Source: Bisporella sp. PMI_857
Taxonomy: Eukaryota > Ascomycota > Leotiomycetes > Helotiales > Helotiaceae
Direction: 5' to 3'
Assembly: GCA_021307315.1 (NCBI GenBank)
Contig: JAJSPD010000070.1
Coordinates: forward strand, 172,625 to 236,624
DNA: 64,000 nt
Part shown: piece after piece, positions 1 through 10,867 of the stretch
Layout: each line of letters begins with the position of its first letter
Position numbering within the stretch: position 1 is the first letter of the stretch
Made by a program: the position numbers and the translations under genes
The notes under the pieces: generated by a model
The model's database searches: none
What the model saw: only the letters and a program-made list of their open reading frames with translations
What the model was told of the DNA's origin: nothing

Positions 1-234
1 TTAGTTAAAATAAAACTTTTGAAGTTTTCTACGTAAAGGTCCTATAAATCCGAGTTTACTGCGTTGCAGTCGAAGTATTCCCGGAGTTTAGCTTTTGCGT
101 AAGCGTTCAGGTCGTTTTTCGTAGCTGTTTTTACTTCGATACCGTAATCCTACTAATTGTTTTCTATGCTTTTACTGATTGCCGCTATAAAGCACGTAGT
201 ACCGGTTTTTTGCAGTGTTGGTATATTGGTGTAA

Positions 235-282
235 GTAGTTGCTTAGTTAAGTAGTTGCTTAGTTAAGTAGTTGCTTAGTTAA
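235..282. repeat. 16-bp tandem repeat, three copies
   Basis: Three perfect head-to-tail copies of gtagttgcttagttaa lie in AT-rich sequence with no gene. The rest of 1-637 shows no gene-like reading frame. Confidence 0.9.
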
Positions 283-637
283 GAAGTTCTAAGTCTGAAA
301 GTTTTAAGGTTTTGAAAAGTTCAAATTAAGGGTTCAAAGAAAGTTGAAAAAAGAATTGGAAAAGTAAGTTGTAATAAAGTCTGATCTGAAAAATCTAACT
401 GATCAGTGTAGGTTCACTTTAAATACGAGGCACCACCACGTTCCTGACGTAAGTGCTATTGTATTCTTGAGTGAGTGATTAATTGAGTGTTAAGTTCTAA
501 CTACGGTGAAACTACGAGTTATATAACCCCGTTCCGGGTCACGTGAACGACACCCTTCGTTCGAGTGAGTGACCACATGACCTCTCTAGTTAATTGTACT
601 AACATGAACTTTAAATTAGAGAACGGACTTTATAATA

Positions 638-810
638 CAGTCAAACCTCGATATATCGGAAGCCTCGGTTCCACATTAGTATTCCGATATGTAGAGGTTT
701 CCGGTATAACAAGTTATAATATAGCTATTTAAACCCTGGCGTTCCAGAGGCTCACTCCGATATGTGAAGGTTTCCGATATAACGAGTTCCGATATATCGA
801 GGTCTGACTG
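638..810 (+). mobile_element. 173-bp MITE with pogo/Fot1-like ends, copy A
   Basis: The element starts cagtcaaacctcg and ends cgaggtctgactg, so the two ends are terminal inverted repeats. It is flanked by TA on both sides (636-637 and 811-812), the target duplication of Tc1/mariner and pogo-type transposons. Internal units of the form ttccgatat(a/g)t recur in both orientations, so the whole element can fold. A second copy of exactly the same length lies at 44280-44452 in the opposite orientation. It encodes no transposase; the nearest known class with CAGTCAAACCTCG-type ends is fungal Fot1/pogo, which is family knowledge rather than something tested here. Confidence 0.8.
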
Positions 811-1061
811 TACTGCTTCACAGGCTTCACCGACGGATGTCTCTTTAGAGGATCAATGGCTGCTATGGTGGGATCGGAGAGATAAAAAAAGACTAAAACG
901 AAACAAAACCGAAGTGGCAGAATTGCTCCAGCATTACGGTGCAGTAAATAAAGATTACTTCACAAATAAATAGAAATTAACGCTAGAGCAGCTTATCCCT
1001 TAAGTTGCCAATGCGATAAGACCCTGTACTTAATCATGTGATCGTACCCTATCACAATCTA

Positions 1062-1238
1062 TGTCAGAAATAGGGGTATTAGGCTAGAGGATCTGCAAGG
1101 GTATCACAGCGATGGAATACAGGCTTGTAGGAGCGTTCCGGATGATGATATTGTCTACAGTTCTAAGCCGTAAATATGTGTAGCAGAGATTTTCTAACTT
1201 AGCTCCTTGGCCTGCTTATGCAAGCCGATTCCTGACAA
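1062..1238 (+). repeat. dispersed repeat A, copy 1
   Basis: About 177 bp match 43731-43904 in reverse complement, including long shared blocks such as gggtatcacagcgat and gtctacagttctaagccg. The copy lies just upstream of a piggyBac-like protein remnant, so it may be the 5' end of that element. This link is inference. Confidence 0.75.
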
Positions 1239-1298
1239 TCTACAAACTTCATGCTTTTGAGCTTCATACAACAACAGCTTTATCACAACACCACAACC

Positions 1299-1613
1299 AT
1301 GCCTATTAAAGAGACTATTGCCGATTCTACTGACCCAGGAACCTTAAGACCTAATATGCCTTCTATTACAACGGCTGCCACACAGTTTGTGCCTTTTGAA
1401 TGCCCCTAATTCGACGTTAACATCATGCTTCCTACACACGTTGCGCCAGACGACATCTTAGCTATTCGGAGCTTGTTTTTTACTCAAGAACAGCTAGCAA
1501 TAATACTTGAGAATGTGAATAACTATATAAAGCAAAATAAAAGCAAAGGGCCTAGTACAAAAGTGCACGCGTTGTCTAGCCTGTCACAATTGCCGAGTTA
1601 TACGGATACTTAA
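1299..1613 (+). pseudogene. piggyBac-like transposase N-terminal remnant
   Basis: One reading frame runs from an ATG at 1299 through a single in-frame stop (about 1407) to 1613. The second half contains a segment LFFTQEQLAIILENVNNYI, which resembles the start of the DDE_Tnp_1_7 (piggyBac) domain, where an acidic/aromatic stretch precedes a helix ending in N-x-Y. No catalytic aspartates follow, so only the N-terminus survives. The flanking dispersed repeat fits a transposon origin. It could also be an unrelated short peptide. Confidence 0.35.
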
Positions 1614-1619
1614 TGTAAG

Positions 1620-2470
1620 GTGCAAAATATGTAATGTAGCACGAGTCAACTCCAATTCATACAAGGACTAATCTCTACTCCCTCTATTACAGCTCCGAGC
1701 CTCCTACTTGTACTTTTCGAGCTCCTATCGGCTTTCTACGTGATCTAGAACTCTAACATTGTTGAGCACTTGTTGAGCTTTTGGTGTATTATGTAGCTGA
1801 AAGCCTTGATCCCCACGCAAATCCTTTATCTTCTCACCGAGCTTTTGATACATAGCCTAGAACCTAATCCTAGCATATGATAATTTGGCATCTGACATAA
1901 TAAACGCCAAAGAACGATTAGTTAAAGCTTTCACTTTTCATTTTCATTTTATAACATCACACTTGTCGATTGTCACAAATTCAAATCCTGGCGCTATCGA
2001 AGCTAGTAGGGAGGCTCTATTACGAGGATTCTAAAGTAAGGAGAGAAGGTAAAGCCGAGAGAATCGTCGGCCAAGTCAAGCATGTAGAACACTAGTCCAA
2101 AATAGGAAAGCATATCCAAGATGATCTCGCGCTACAGCAGTCTATCCCGCTGACAAGCTCGAATAGTTACACGCACAGGAGTATGCCATTCGCACCTATC
2201 GTCTAGTCGGAGGGGACTCGATATAATAACATTTTTCATATTGCATCGTAGAGTTATTCGAGTTCGACGGTGATTTAAATTAAGGCACAAAAAAAGGTGT
2301 AGAAAATTAGACGCGTTCTCACTTCTCGCTTAAGTAGCCCAGGAGCAATAACGCTAACTCGTACGACACACAGCACCCACGAAGTCAACGTTCAAGAACC
2401 GATGTAGTTTTTATGGATGTGAAGCCAATTCATTCTGCTCATAATCTCAATCACACGAGACCAAGAGCCT
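1620..2470. other. intergenic, nothing recognised
   Basis: AT-rich stretch with no convincing coding frame, hairpin or tandem repeat on either strand. Confidence 0.5.
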
Positions 2471-2490
2471 TTGGACCCAGCCAATAGCTC

Positions 2491-4569
2491 TCATTCCAGC
2501 ATCAAACTCTCACAGTTGCTTCGGTTGAAAGCTTCTCCGTACATAATACCGTGGATATACGCGTCTCCGATCAGTGACCCATGTCCTTCGATCCGTTTTC
2601 TTATAATCAGCGGGACCTTTGATCCTTCAAGCAGCCAAACCTCATCACCCTGCCTTATATCCCCAGAAGCCAAGCCGATATATCTCCTTTGCTTCGTTCG
2701 GATCATGCGCCTGAACATTACGTACTGTAGTCGCTCCTGGAAGCTCGCAGGTGGCTTTTTATATACCAGGAATGCCATAGCTAGGGCTAGTGCCATGAAG
2801 AAAATCTGCAAGAAGCCTAACCCAAGTTTCTGAAGAATCTGATTTGGCTTTGTAGCCTCTCTCCACTTGATATATTCATTCCTGAGGCGCTCTTTGCCTT
2901 CTTCCTGTTTCTCCTGCTCTGAAAGATTGCCAGTAGCTAATGTTTGCCAGAAGGTGTCTTCAATAGTCTCGCCACCATCGTAACTGTCGGCTCGTGTACG
3001 AAGCTCAGCCACGCTTTCCCAGGTCGACAAAGTGTGCTGCACCTGGTAAATACTTCTAATACAGCTGCCGATGGAAAGGTCTTTGCTGCTCGGCATGTAG
3101 TGTCCCCCGTACATGTCGCCGACAGCGACGACGGTATCGACGATGTGACCTCTTGTTGCCAAAATGGTCGGCTGATGTGGTGGGACGAATCCAGGTTCAT
3201 AGAAAGTGCTGTTTGTGGCACGAAATGGTTCTGATATCCTATGTCCTGCCTCCTCTCCGTTGGCCAATGAACTCGTTTCACTTCCAAGGATCTTTCGAAG
3301 TTCCTTGGATTGATCTTCTGTTGGTATGCTCCAGTCTGGCACCCATGACGGTAAGGTCTCGATGCTTAGCACGTGTTCCAATGCTGGCAAACTGAGAATG
3401 TCCAGGTTCTTATCATGCAGAGTTATAGTCCGCGCAACGCTTGTGTATATGGTTTGATGATCCTGAGTGTAGTCTACTTTAACTTTAGCCTGCGGCTTTG
3501 TTGACGTCTCTGTCAAACCCAAGAACGCGTAGACTTTATCTTTTGGATTTGTAGCTCCACAGCGGCGATGGCGTAGGAGCAATCCAAGAAGAGTACATCC
3601 TCTTGCACGGTAGGTGGCAACCTCATCCGCTATAGGTATGTAATAGCTAGCCGCCGGATGTGATGTAAATGCAAGTTGTGTCTTGAACGCAAAATCCATA
3701 CCCTGTACTAGATCGGCCCAATTCATACTGTAAGCTCCCAAAAAGAGTGCGGCTTTCTTCGCAACTGCGACCTCTTGGATGATCCAGGAACGCTTGAACC
3801 ATTGCGCCTCCAGTAGCGACAACAATGATACGTAATCGCGGCTCAACAGCCACGGCAGTCCGTACTTCGCCAGATCGTGGCTACTGAAGATATTGATCTT
3901 GGGGACCCTTGGCCCAGTGATTGCCGCTGCATCTTTCAGTTTCCTTATCAGTGAGATTGCAGCCTCAGAATTGCAGTTATTAAGCCTCTCCCCCAACCAA
4001 ATGAGAACGCCACTGCATCCTTCGTATATCCGACGCATCAGTGGCAACTGCGCGCTCTTTTCCTTTTCACTTTTTTGGTTAATACATATGGCATCAATCC
4101 ACAGCTCCCTGGCCACCTCATTATGACGAAAAGCGCGCAAGGCAGCATACAAGTCTGGCCCCAAGGCAAATGTACTGTTTCGCGGACACCTTTTCTTTTG
4201 GATAAATATCTTCATTTCAGCATCTTGCTTACCCCAGCAATAGGAGAGTGCCTCATATGTTTTGTTATCGGATATTGCTTCAAGCCTCTTCTTGCTGAGT
4301 TTACATTGGATCTCGTCCGCGTCTCCTCCGGGTAACAATGTAAGGATACGGATAAAGTCTCCTTCGGCTGGTAGTGGGGTATATTGAAAAGACTCCATGT
4401 TGCCGGAGAAAAAAGCATATTCCACGTTGGATGGGCTCAGACTTACCATAAATTTGCTGTAGATGGAGTGGTTATCTATTTCTCTACGTGCGGGGTTGAC
4501 CTGAGCGTTGTCCATTGGCCAACTGTGTGTCAACATGTCATCGTGCATCCCTCTTAAGGCGTAGGACAT
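2491..4569 (-). CDS. HET-domain heterokaryon-incompatibility protein
   Basis: Single-exon gene, 692 aa, ATG at 4569. The HET domain occupies roughly residues 100-270: YEALSYCWG (105-113), LWIDAICINQ (156-165), YEGCSGVLIWLGE (182-194) and WFKRSWIIQEV (257-267). NPKDKVYAFLGL (341-352) follows, as is usual in the family. A hydrophobic segment at about 583-604 (LGLGFLQIFFMALALAMAF) may be a membrane helix, and the tail has the common GDEVWLLEGS...GDAYIHGIMYGEA pattern. HET domains act as cell-death effectors in fungal non-self recognition. The trigger of this copy cannot be read from sequence. It shares strand with the DUF2235 and S8 genes to its right. The frame is intact over its full length, so I take it as functional. 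Confidence 0.93.
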   Translation of the reverse strand: MSYALRGMHDDMLTHSWPMDNAQVNPARREIDNHSIYSKFMVSLSPSNVEYAFFSGNMESFQYTPLPAEGDFIRILTLLPGGDADEIQCKLSKKRLEAISDNKTYEALSYCWGKQDAEMKIFIQKKRCPRNSTFALGPDLYAALRAFRHNEVARELWIDAICINQKSEKEKSAQLPLMRRIYEGCSGVLIWLGERLNNCNSEAAISLIRKLKDAAAITGPRVPKINIFSSHDLAKYGLPWLLSRDYVSLLSLLEAQWFKRSWIIQEVAVAKKAALFLGAYSMNWADLVQGMDFAFKTQLAFTSHPAASYYIPIADEVATYRARGCTLLGLLLRHRRCGATNPKDKVYAFLGLTETSTKPQAKVKVDYTQDHQTIYTSVARTITLHDKNLDILSLPALEHVLSIETLPSWVPDWSIPTEDQSKELRKILGSETSSLANGEEAGHRISEPFRATNSTFYEPGFVPPHQPTILATRGHIVDTVVAVGDMYGGHYMPSSKDLSIGSCIRSIYQVQHTLSTWESVAELRTRADSYDGGETIEDTFWQTLATGNLSEQEKQEEGKERLRNEYIKWREATKPNQILQKLGLGFLQIFFMALALAMAFLVYKKPPASFQERLQYVMFRRMIRTKQRRYIGLASGDIRQGDEVWLLEGSKVPLIIRKRIEGHGSLIGDAYIHGIMYGEAFNRSNCESLMLE

Positions 4570-5556
4570 CGGTTTTTATTTTTTTCGGCTGCAAATAGTG
4601 GCTCCCTCGGGTGGGCATCGGTCATTTGATTGGAAACAATGGATCGCGGTTACGTATCATAAGTGTTAGGTGCCTGCGGCCAGTCATTTCCGTGTTACTT
4701 CGTTACTAATCAAGTAAATAAAGATGGCCACCTTTGTTGTAGCCACTCGACTATCGTCTATGCACTTACCATATATTGCATGCATGGAAGAGAGCGAATG
4801 CAAATACAACATCAAACAAATAAACCTAACAAGAAAGAAAGCCAAAGCAACAATGTGCAAACGTGGATACTTCACCACTGACTTGTAACGCTTTTCGAAG
4901 AACAGCAAGTCGAAACTGAAATTTTTTTTGAAGCCGGAATTCTTAATCTTTCTTGTGAGCTTAAATCTTTTTAACATTATACTTGTCACGTCCTCTGGAG
5001 CACACGTGACCTATATTAGGCGAGCTCCTTTTCCTTCCTAGCCTTAGTTTCTCTCGTATTATACCACCGTCGCCCACTGTATCTATAGATGCACAGCGCG
5101 TGCCGTGACAGCTACTATATTTTTGCAACGTTATTAACTGTTGCTATAAGAAAGTAATTAAGTTAGCTGTACATATAAAAACATTATTTAGTAGAATTTT
5201 CCTAGTAGAATTTTAATTTTTGAATCACGAGACAACGCGTTGTACAGGTGTTTGGTCATGACGTGATCTCGTTTAAGTTAGAAGCGCGAGGAACACCAAT
5301 TATCTTTTGATTCCTCGCGCTACGTCTTGTGTATAAGAACAACCTATAGTTATTCAATTAAGTCCTCATAGTCTAGGGCTGCTCACCCGGCATACCAAGA
5401 CTTCCTTGGCCACAGGGACGGTGTCCCAACTAATCACCTATAACGGGACAACTGTCTTAGGCTTTACGCACTGAGAATCCTGCCTGAACTTGACCCTGCA
5501 ACATGAAACAAAGATACGATATCGTTTTACCGGGGATTAGCGGAAAGGTTTGAGGT
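4570..5556. other. intergenic with LTR-like sequence and hairpin
   Basis: From about 4985 (tgtcacgtcc) to about 5453 (cgggaca) the sequence has the TGT...ACA ends of a Ty3/gypsy LTR, but no target duplication is clear. It contains a perfect 10-bp stem, agcgcgagga...tcctcgcgct (5282-5320). The block 5022-5110 is repeated at 47621-47708. No gene is seen. Confidence 0.35.
5022..5110 (+). repeat. dispersed repeat B, copy 1
   Basis: Matches 47621-47708 in the same orientation, with the shared core tcgtattataccaccg and gatgcacagcgc. Many differences are C/T transitions, as expected for decayed or RIP-affected fungal repeats. Confidence 0.7.
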
Positions 5557-7603
5557 TTAAGAAGGATCTTGCGTGGGTGAAGCTGTTGCTGGTGGTACGG
5601 TTGATGACAGAGGAGGCCAGACCGTAGCACATTTTTTGCATGGAGGTAATCCGTTTTGGCGTACAACCGGATCAGATTTGGTGACCCTCCTGAAAGTCGA
5701 GGTCCTCCGCGGCTCCCCTTGCCTTGGTAACTCGTGAGGGAGTCCCATCAGGAGTGGGAATACCCTCGTGAAAACTAGAGTTGGCTGCTGCTGGTTTTCG
5801 TCCACCACCAATTCTTGGTCCAGTACTGGTGGCGAGACTCCAGAGCTCGGCCACTCAGGTTTGACTACCTCAAACTTGAATGTAGGTTTGATTCCGCGAC
5901 GAGATGCTCTAATTTGTTTCCATCTACTCTGATCTTGTACCTTCCCTTGCTTGCAGAAATCCTTTAATGGCTTGCTAACACACCCTTGATACTGTTTTGC
6001 AAGCCTATGGAACGCAGAAAGTATGGCAAATATTGGTATTGACGCCTCATATGATGCGTTAGGTAATAAGTTCTCCCTCAAACGCGCATCTAAGAGGCTC
6101 GGCCGTTCGAGGATATTCTTTTCCTCGGAATTCCGGGACTGCCTAACATTGACATGCGCACATAATACATGCTTCGTCCATCTCTCGAGGATGTCTCCTT
6201 CGAACTTGTTATTTTCGGAAAGGCGAGGAACGACATAGCTTAGCAAGAAGCTTTCTGTGTCAGCACTCTCGGGAAAATACGTTTTGTACTCTGCAATCCC
6301 CAAGTGATCGAAGATGCAGACACTATAATGAATACTTCCCTGCTCTGGGGAGCGCACACGGGAGCCACCAAGTTTCTTTTGGAAGAATTGCGACCAGGAA
6401 TCCTTTGATCGCACTGCCTGTGTCAACATAAGTCCAAGTACCTTGCAAGATTGGTGAACATACGTAAGTCTGGAGATATGGGAGCTGTCGCAACAACTTT
6501 GCAGTTTCTCATACGAGGGTCGGGGGATGTGTCGGCGAGCTCGTCACTAGGAGAAGGTTTGGACCAAGACCGGGTAGTTGTAATTGCCCAGAGATTATTT
6601 TGATCGAAGTGAATCTTGTCAGTGAGCTGGCCAATCATCCATGCCAAAGAAATATTAGCGAGAGTCATGTCCTTGTTCCCACCACCCACATCGGCGTGAT
6701 TACCAGCAAACCAGCACTGTATCAATTTTTGGTGCTCAAGTTTTTTCCTTTCATCCCAGACCATAGGCTTGAAATGTCTGCGTGTCTCGTCTAATGCCAG
6801 AGCCTGAATAGCGAGTTTAATATTTTTAGGTATGCTTTCGCCGACAGTGCGATACCTACGCCGAGATGTTTGAGGGACATGTGCAGGCATGGGAAACGCA
6901 ACCGCGCTAACCGTATCCCATACTGCACAGGCTTCAATCTGCACTTCCTTCTCACCCCTCCGAAGTTCCCCCCATTCCAAAAATGTCTTACATCTCTTTT
7001 CCAGATCTTCCGACTCTTTCGAATCTTCCCCATTCTTTAAATGCTTCCACATCTTGAAGAGGCTAGGGAGGTGGCGTAGTCCGCTCTTGGTAAGTAAACC
7101 GACTTTATCCATGAATTCAGCAACGCATCGTACGGTGAAGGCTCCCCTCGAAAAGCCAATAAGTACTATCTCATCAGCCTTACTTGACCAGTTAAGGCAA
7201 ATGAAGCTATAAGCCTCGCGAATGGCTTTTGAAAGGCCTACAAAAAGCATTCGTCAGTTTCTCAAACGTCCTAGGCGACCACAAGGTACCGACCTCTACC
7301 AGTCATTGCATCGTAAATATTTATGATTGAATCCGTGCCCAGGCCGATTCCGGGTTGATAATGCACGATTTGAGAGATGTAATTCCTCTCGCTCTTCCCA
7401 TCCTTACGGTACTTCCAATTGTCTACATCGCTGATGCATCGTGTAATCCTTGCCACATTTGTGAGTATCTTGGCATCAATGTCACCGGCATTCCAAGTTC
7501 CGTCGCAACAAACTATCAGTCGTTTTTGCGGGTATTTTTGCTGCCCAGCGGCAGGCGACACCTCCGAAAGGGGTGCGGCTGTGTGTACAGCGTGATCACT
7601 CAT
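5557..7603 (-). CDS. DUF2235 (Tle1-like) alpha/beta-hydrolase
   Basis: Three exons (7603-7300, 7237-6464, 6413-5557) give 644 aa. Intron 1 (7238-7299, 62 bp) joins ...YDAMTG to LSKAIREAYSF. Intron 2 (6414-6463, 50 bp) has a perfect GTATGT donor. Family motifs: RLIVCCDGTWN near the N-terminus, GIGLG, the nucleophile motif GFSRGAF, the catalytic Asp in AVWDTVSAV and the His in CWFAGNHADVGGG, so the Ser-Asp-His set is complete. DUF2235 is the predicted phospholipase fold of bacterial Tle1 effectors. In fungi it also occurs as an effector domain linked to NLR proteins. The C-terminal 70 residues are Pro-rich and unrecognised. It follows the HET gene on the same strand. Lipase activity is inferred from the catalytic residues. 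Confidence 0.85.
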
Positions 7604-10102
7604 TCTGGTTTTATGTTGCTGGCTTGATCTCTGTCTGCTCGAGGTGGATTGGCGTCTCTTTGCTACGCCCTTAAAAGATAGTTAATTAGGGGATACTGTG
7701 CAGAAAGACGAGGAAGCAAGTTAAATCTGGAATTTGGGGAATAGTCAAACTTTCGGGATTTGGTGTACGTTTTCATGGTGATCACTTTGCAAAGCTGAAG
7801 CTACCGTAGTTACACAGCATCTTCACACAAAGTAATTTTGCGCAGATTAAAGCGTCGACGGATGGTTGTGCTACAGTCTCGGGGTTTTTAATTGGTGTTG
7901 ACGTGGGAACCTATGAGGTACGGCTCGCGTCGACATATCAGCTCGAAGAAGCAAAGTCGTAGACGAATTTGTGGGCTGTTGGCTTGGAGACGTCGGAGAA
8001 AGCCGAACTCTTCTTCCAATGGTTATCCGAGGGTTCTGTGATCGGCAGTGATAATGCTGGCGAACTATAGCTTGTCGGCAGCCAAAGCAGCCCTTTTGGA
8101 CAATACGTGAATCAGAACTCATCCTATTCGAGGGGCGGGTAGTGCGCTGTGGAGACCCGAATGCTTATGACTTCTTGTCGATCAATCAAACTGCCTGCAG
8201 TATTCGCACTCTAATCAGGGTACAATCTTGATTACCTGTCGCTACATCCCCAAACGTGCCTTCTTTCCCTTGGGGCTGACTATCTGCTGGCACTTCAATA
8301 TTATTTGGCGTAAAAGAAACCATACCAGGCTGAAAATGCGAAGGCTAGCAACCACTACTGTATACTTATTCTGTGGCTTGCATTATCGCCTGGCAGATTA
8401 CGGTGCTTGGCAAAAGTGGGGTCACGATTTAGCTGCCTCAATACCCCATCACCTTCGTCCACCCAATACAATACGTTAGCTGAGCCGGTTGCCCAATAGG
8501 TAGAATGACGGGAGACGAAATCCGTTCTGCATGTTTCTAAAGCTAAAGGGGACAGCGAAAGGAGGTCGACACCGGCTTAAATTGGTAGGGGCTATCCAGC
8601 TACTCGGATGATCTTTGTTCTTACCTTCTATCTATGCATGTCATTCCATTCTGCCGTTAGAGTTCCCTACCGCCTAAAATGCTTCTTGAACCTGCCAACC
8701 GCCTCATAATGAATCAGGTCCATTAACACCAGCTATCTTAACACGGTCAGCACTAAGACGCTAAGTACAAATCGAAATGGTAGCCTTACTTACAGAACTA
8801 CGGATCCCTATAACTATACCGACCACACTTCTATTTTCTTTCCTCGAACCCAATGAGGATCGATAACTTCACGGCCTTCACTGGTCGGAATTGCGCAACG
8901 CTCGAAATTGACATATTCTTCATGATGGTCACTGTAGGAAGTAGGGGCTTACGGATCCACATACGACCCACCAGGTCACGTGGTCCGCACAACCCCCATT
9001 TTGTAGAATCTAGAGTAGAACCTAATACAACAACAATTACCATATCCATCAAGAGCAAGAGCACGGCCTATGAGCTGTGCCTTTTGCCCCGTGGAAGGTA
9101 AGGAGGGGATATCAACAGTCACTGTACATGAGTATTTCGGTGGTTCCCATGTTTAAGCATTTTTTTGTACAGAGTCGGCAAGTCTTCAATTTGCAGCACT
9201 TGCACTCAAATATGCACCAGTGAAGTTGGGAGTAGCATATTGAACAAATCTATTGGATGAATGTGAATTCAGATTTAGGAAGTTAAATGAGTAATTGCAT
9301 AAGCTGGCCATGATATAAGGGTAAGTTGGAAGTTCTTCATATTTCAAGAAAGAGCAAAATGAAAAGTTTATTCGCAGTAGAATGGCGAGGCGAAGAAAAA
9401 GGCTTCGGTATCTAGAAAAAGAGGACTGATGTAATATATCTACCTTTAAAGCGATAACGAGTTGTAATATAAGCTGCAGAAAGATGCTGTTTTATAGCTT
9501 AATGCTTATTCCCAACCACGGATTGTTTAATTTAATATCGAACTCGACGCATTTATCAAAAATCAAGCAGCTTTTCGACGATGAGTGAAGGATGCTAGAA
9601 GTATTGATGCAAATACTGGCTGACTTTTAACTGACCAAACTGGGTTTGGATCAACCATGTTTCATGTGCTCACTGCTTAGTAAACATTCTATCCTGCAAG
9701 CTTACCACCAGTGCTGAACAAAACAGGCCGACCGGCGTGATAATGAATGGAGTGCTGTTTTAACAGCTGCGCCCATGATGGAGTTCAGCGGCCAACTAGA
9801 AGGATCAGGATTCTCTGATACACTTCCGGCACATATTCGTGGCGCTTTCGATCTTAGTGGTGATAGCACGAGTTATGAGCTGTATGCGACTGGCTACTAG
9901 GGATTACGCCTATAATAATGCTGGGGGCGATCATGAGTACTTTGTTGGATGAAGATTGACATGCACAGAAGCGAAATTAGGTAGATGCAGATCCGAAACC
10001 AGATATCGTCAAAGCTTCGGTAGACTCGTGAACATTTTTACTACGCAGCCCGTTTACAAAAAAAAGTTCAGCCATAATCCTAAGGACAATGCGTTTCTAA
10101 CC
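7604..10102. other. intergenic, no gene recognised
   Basis: About 2.5 kb with only short, non-conserved open frames on both strands. I see no domain motif, tandem repeat or convincing inverted repeat. The even base use suggests decayed genic sequence rather than a satellite. Confidence 0.45.
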
Positions 10103-10579
10103 CTAGCTTATTTTCTTCTCCACATAGATGCGGTATGACTTGCCAGACTGCTTGTCCCAGAGATACTCGCCTTTTTTATTCCGATAGTATTTCACACATG
10201 AAAGAAACTCGTAGTGGCGAGCTTGTTAAGCACTGCTTGGACCAGTAAAGTATCTCCATTCTGCAAAAAAATCTACTCTGTTCTTCAGCAGTAGCATCGC
10301 GCAAAGTAGCGAAAATTCCATGATTCTGGTGACTGGCTACAACGTAATTAACCAAAATAGCGGAGCAAGTTTAATAAACTTGCTATTGACAGCCTTGCCA
10401 CAAGCAAAGGTATATTGCAACTTTTCTGTAACTTTATACAAATCGCGCTAAACTAACTGTTCATCTGGATTTCCTGACAACGTTCTTATGGCTTGGGGAA
10501 TATTCGGCTGGATGGCAGCTACGAAAGCCGTGTATAGCAATAAAAGTGTCTGTATGTAAAGGTCATCGAAGTCTGTCAT
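10103..10579 (-). pseudogene. broken gene of unknown family
   Basis: Reading leftward from an ATG at 10579 gives a plausible protein start (MTDFDDLYIQTLLLLYTAF). It is broken by one in-frame TAG after ...GNPDEQLV, a shift near 10375 into a frame with SHQNHGIFATLRDATAEEQ, and a second shift near 10225 into GEYLWDKQSGKSYRIYVE, ending at a stop at 10103. The three pieces are collinear and protein-like, which favours one decayed gene over chance. An unrecognised multi-intron gene is possible, but the in-frame TAG argues against it. I do not recognise the family. Confidence 0.35.
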
Positions 10580-10867
10580 GATTGTGTGCGCAGTGATAAT
10601 GCTAAGGGTGAAAGAAACCGATCGGCTCTCTACCTTCCAGCAGGTGGAATGACAGCATTATAAGATAGTCACAACAGTCATCTGCGCAGCAGAGGTATAG
10701 TTTGGGAGCAAGGGTATAATTAGCCCACGACATAATATGCATATGTACTCTGTGGATCACAAATGTGTGCCAACGCCCAGCCCGCACGCAGACACAAGTT
10801 CTTTCCTAGACGCTACACTAACACAGCCGAGGAGTCCTATCCAACAGGCTGGGGTTCGAAGTTACCA

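Noticed and set aside
235..282. Possible CRISPR-like array
   Set aside because: Only three contiguous 16-bp copies without spacers, in a eukaryotic sequence.
764..973. 69-codon plus-strand open frame overlapping the 173-bp MITE
   Set aside because: Its start lies within the transposon and the sequence shows no family motif.
2471..2833. Plus-strand open frame of 120 codons
   Set aside because: Antisense shadow of the HET gene.
6414..6463. Apparent frameshift in the DUF2235 gene
   Set aside because: A canonical 50-bp intron (gtatgt...gcag) explains the change of frame.
8228..8479. 83-codon open frame
   Set aside because: No recognisable motif or splice context; length expected by chance.
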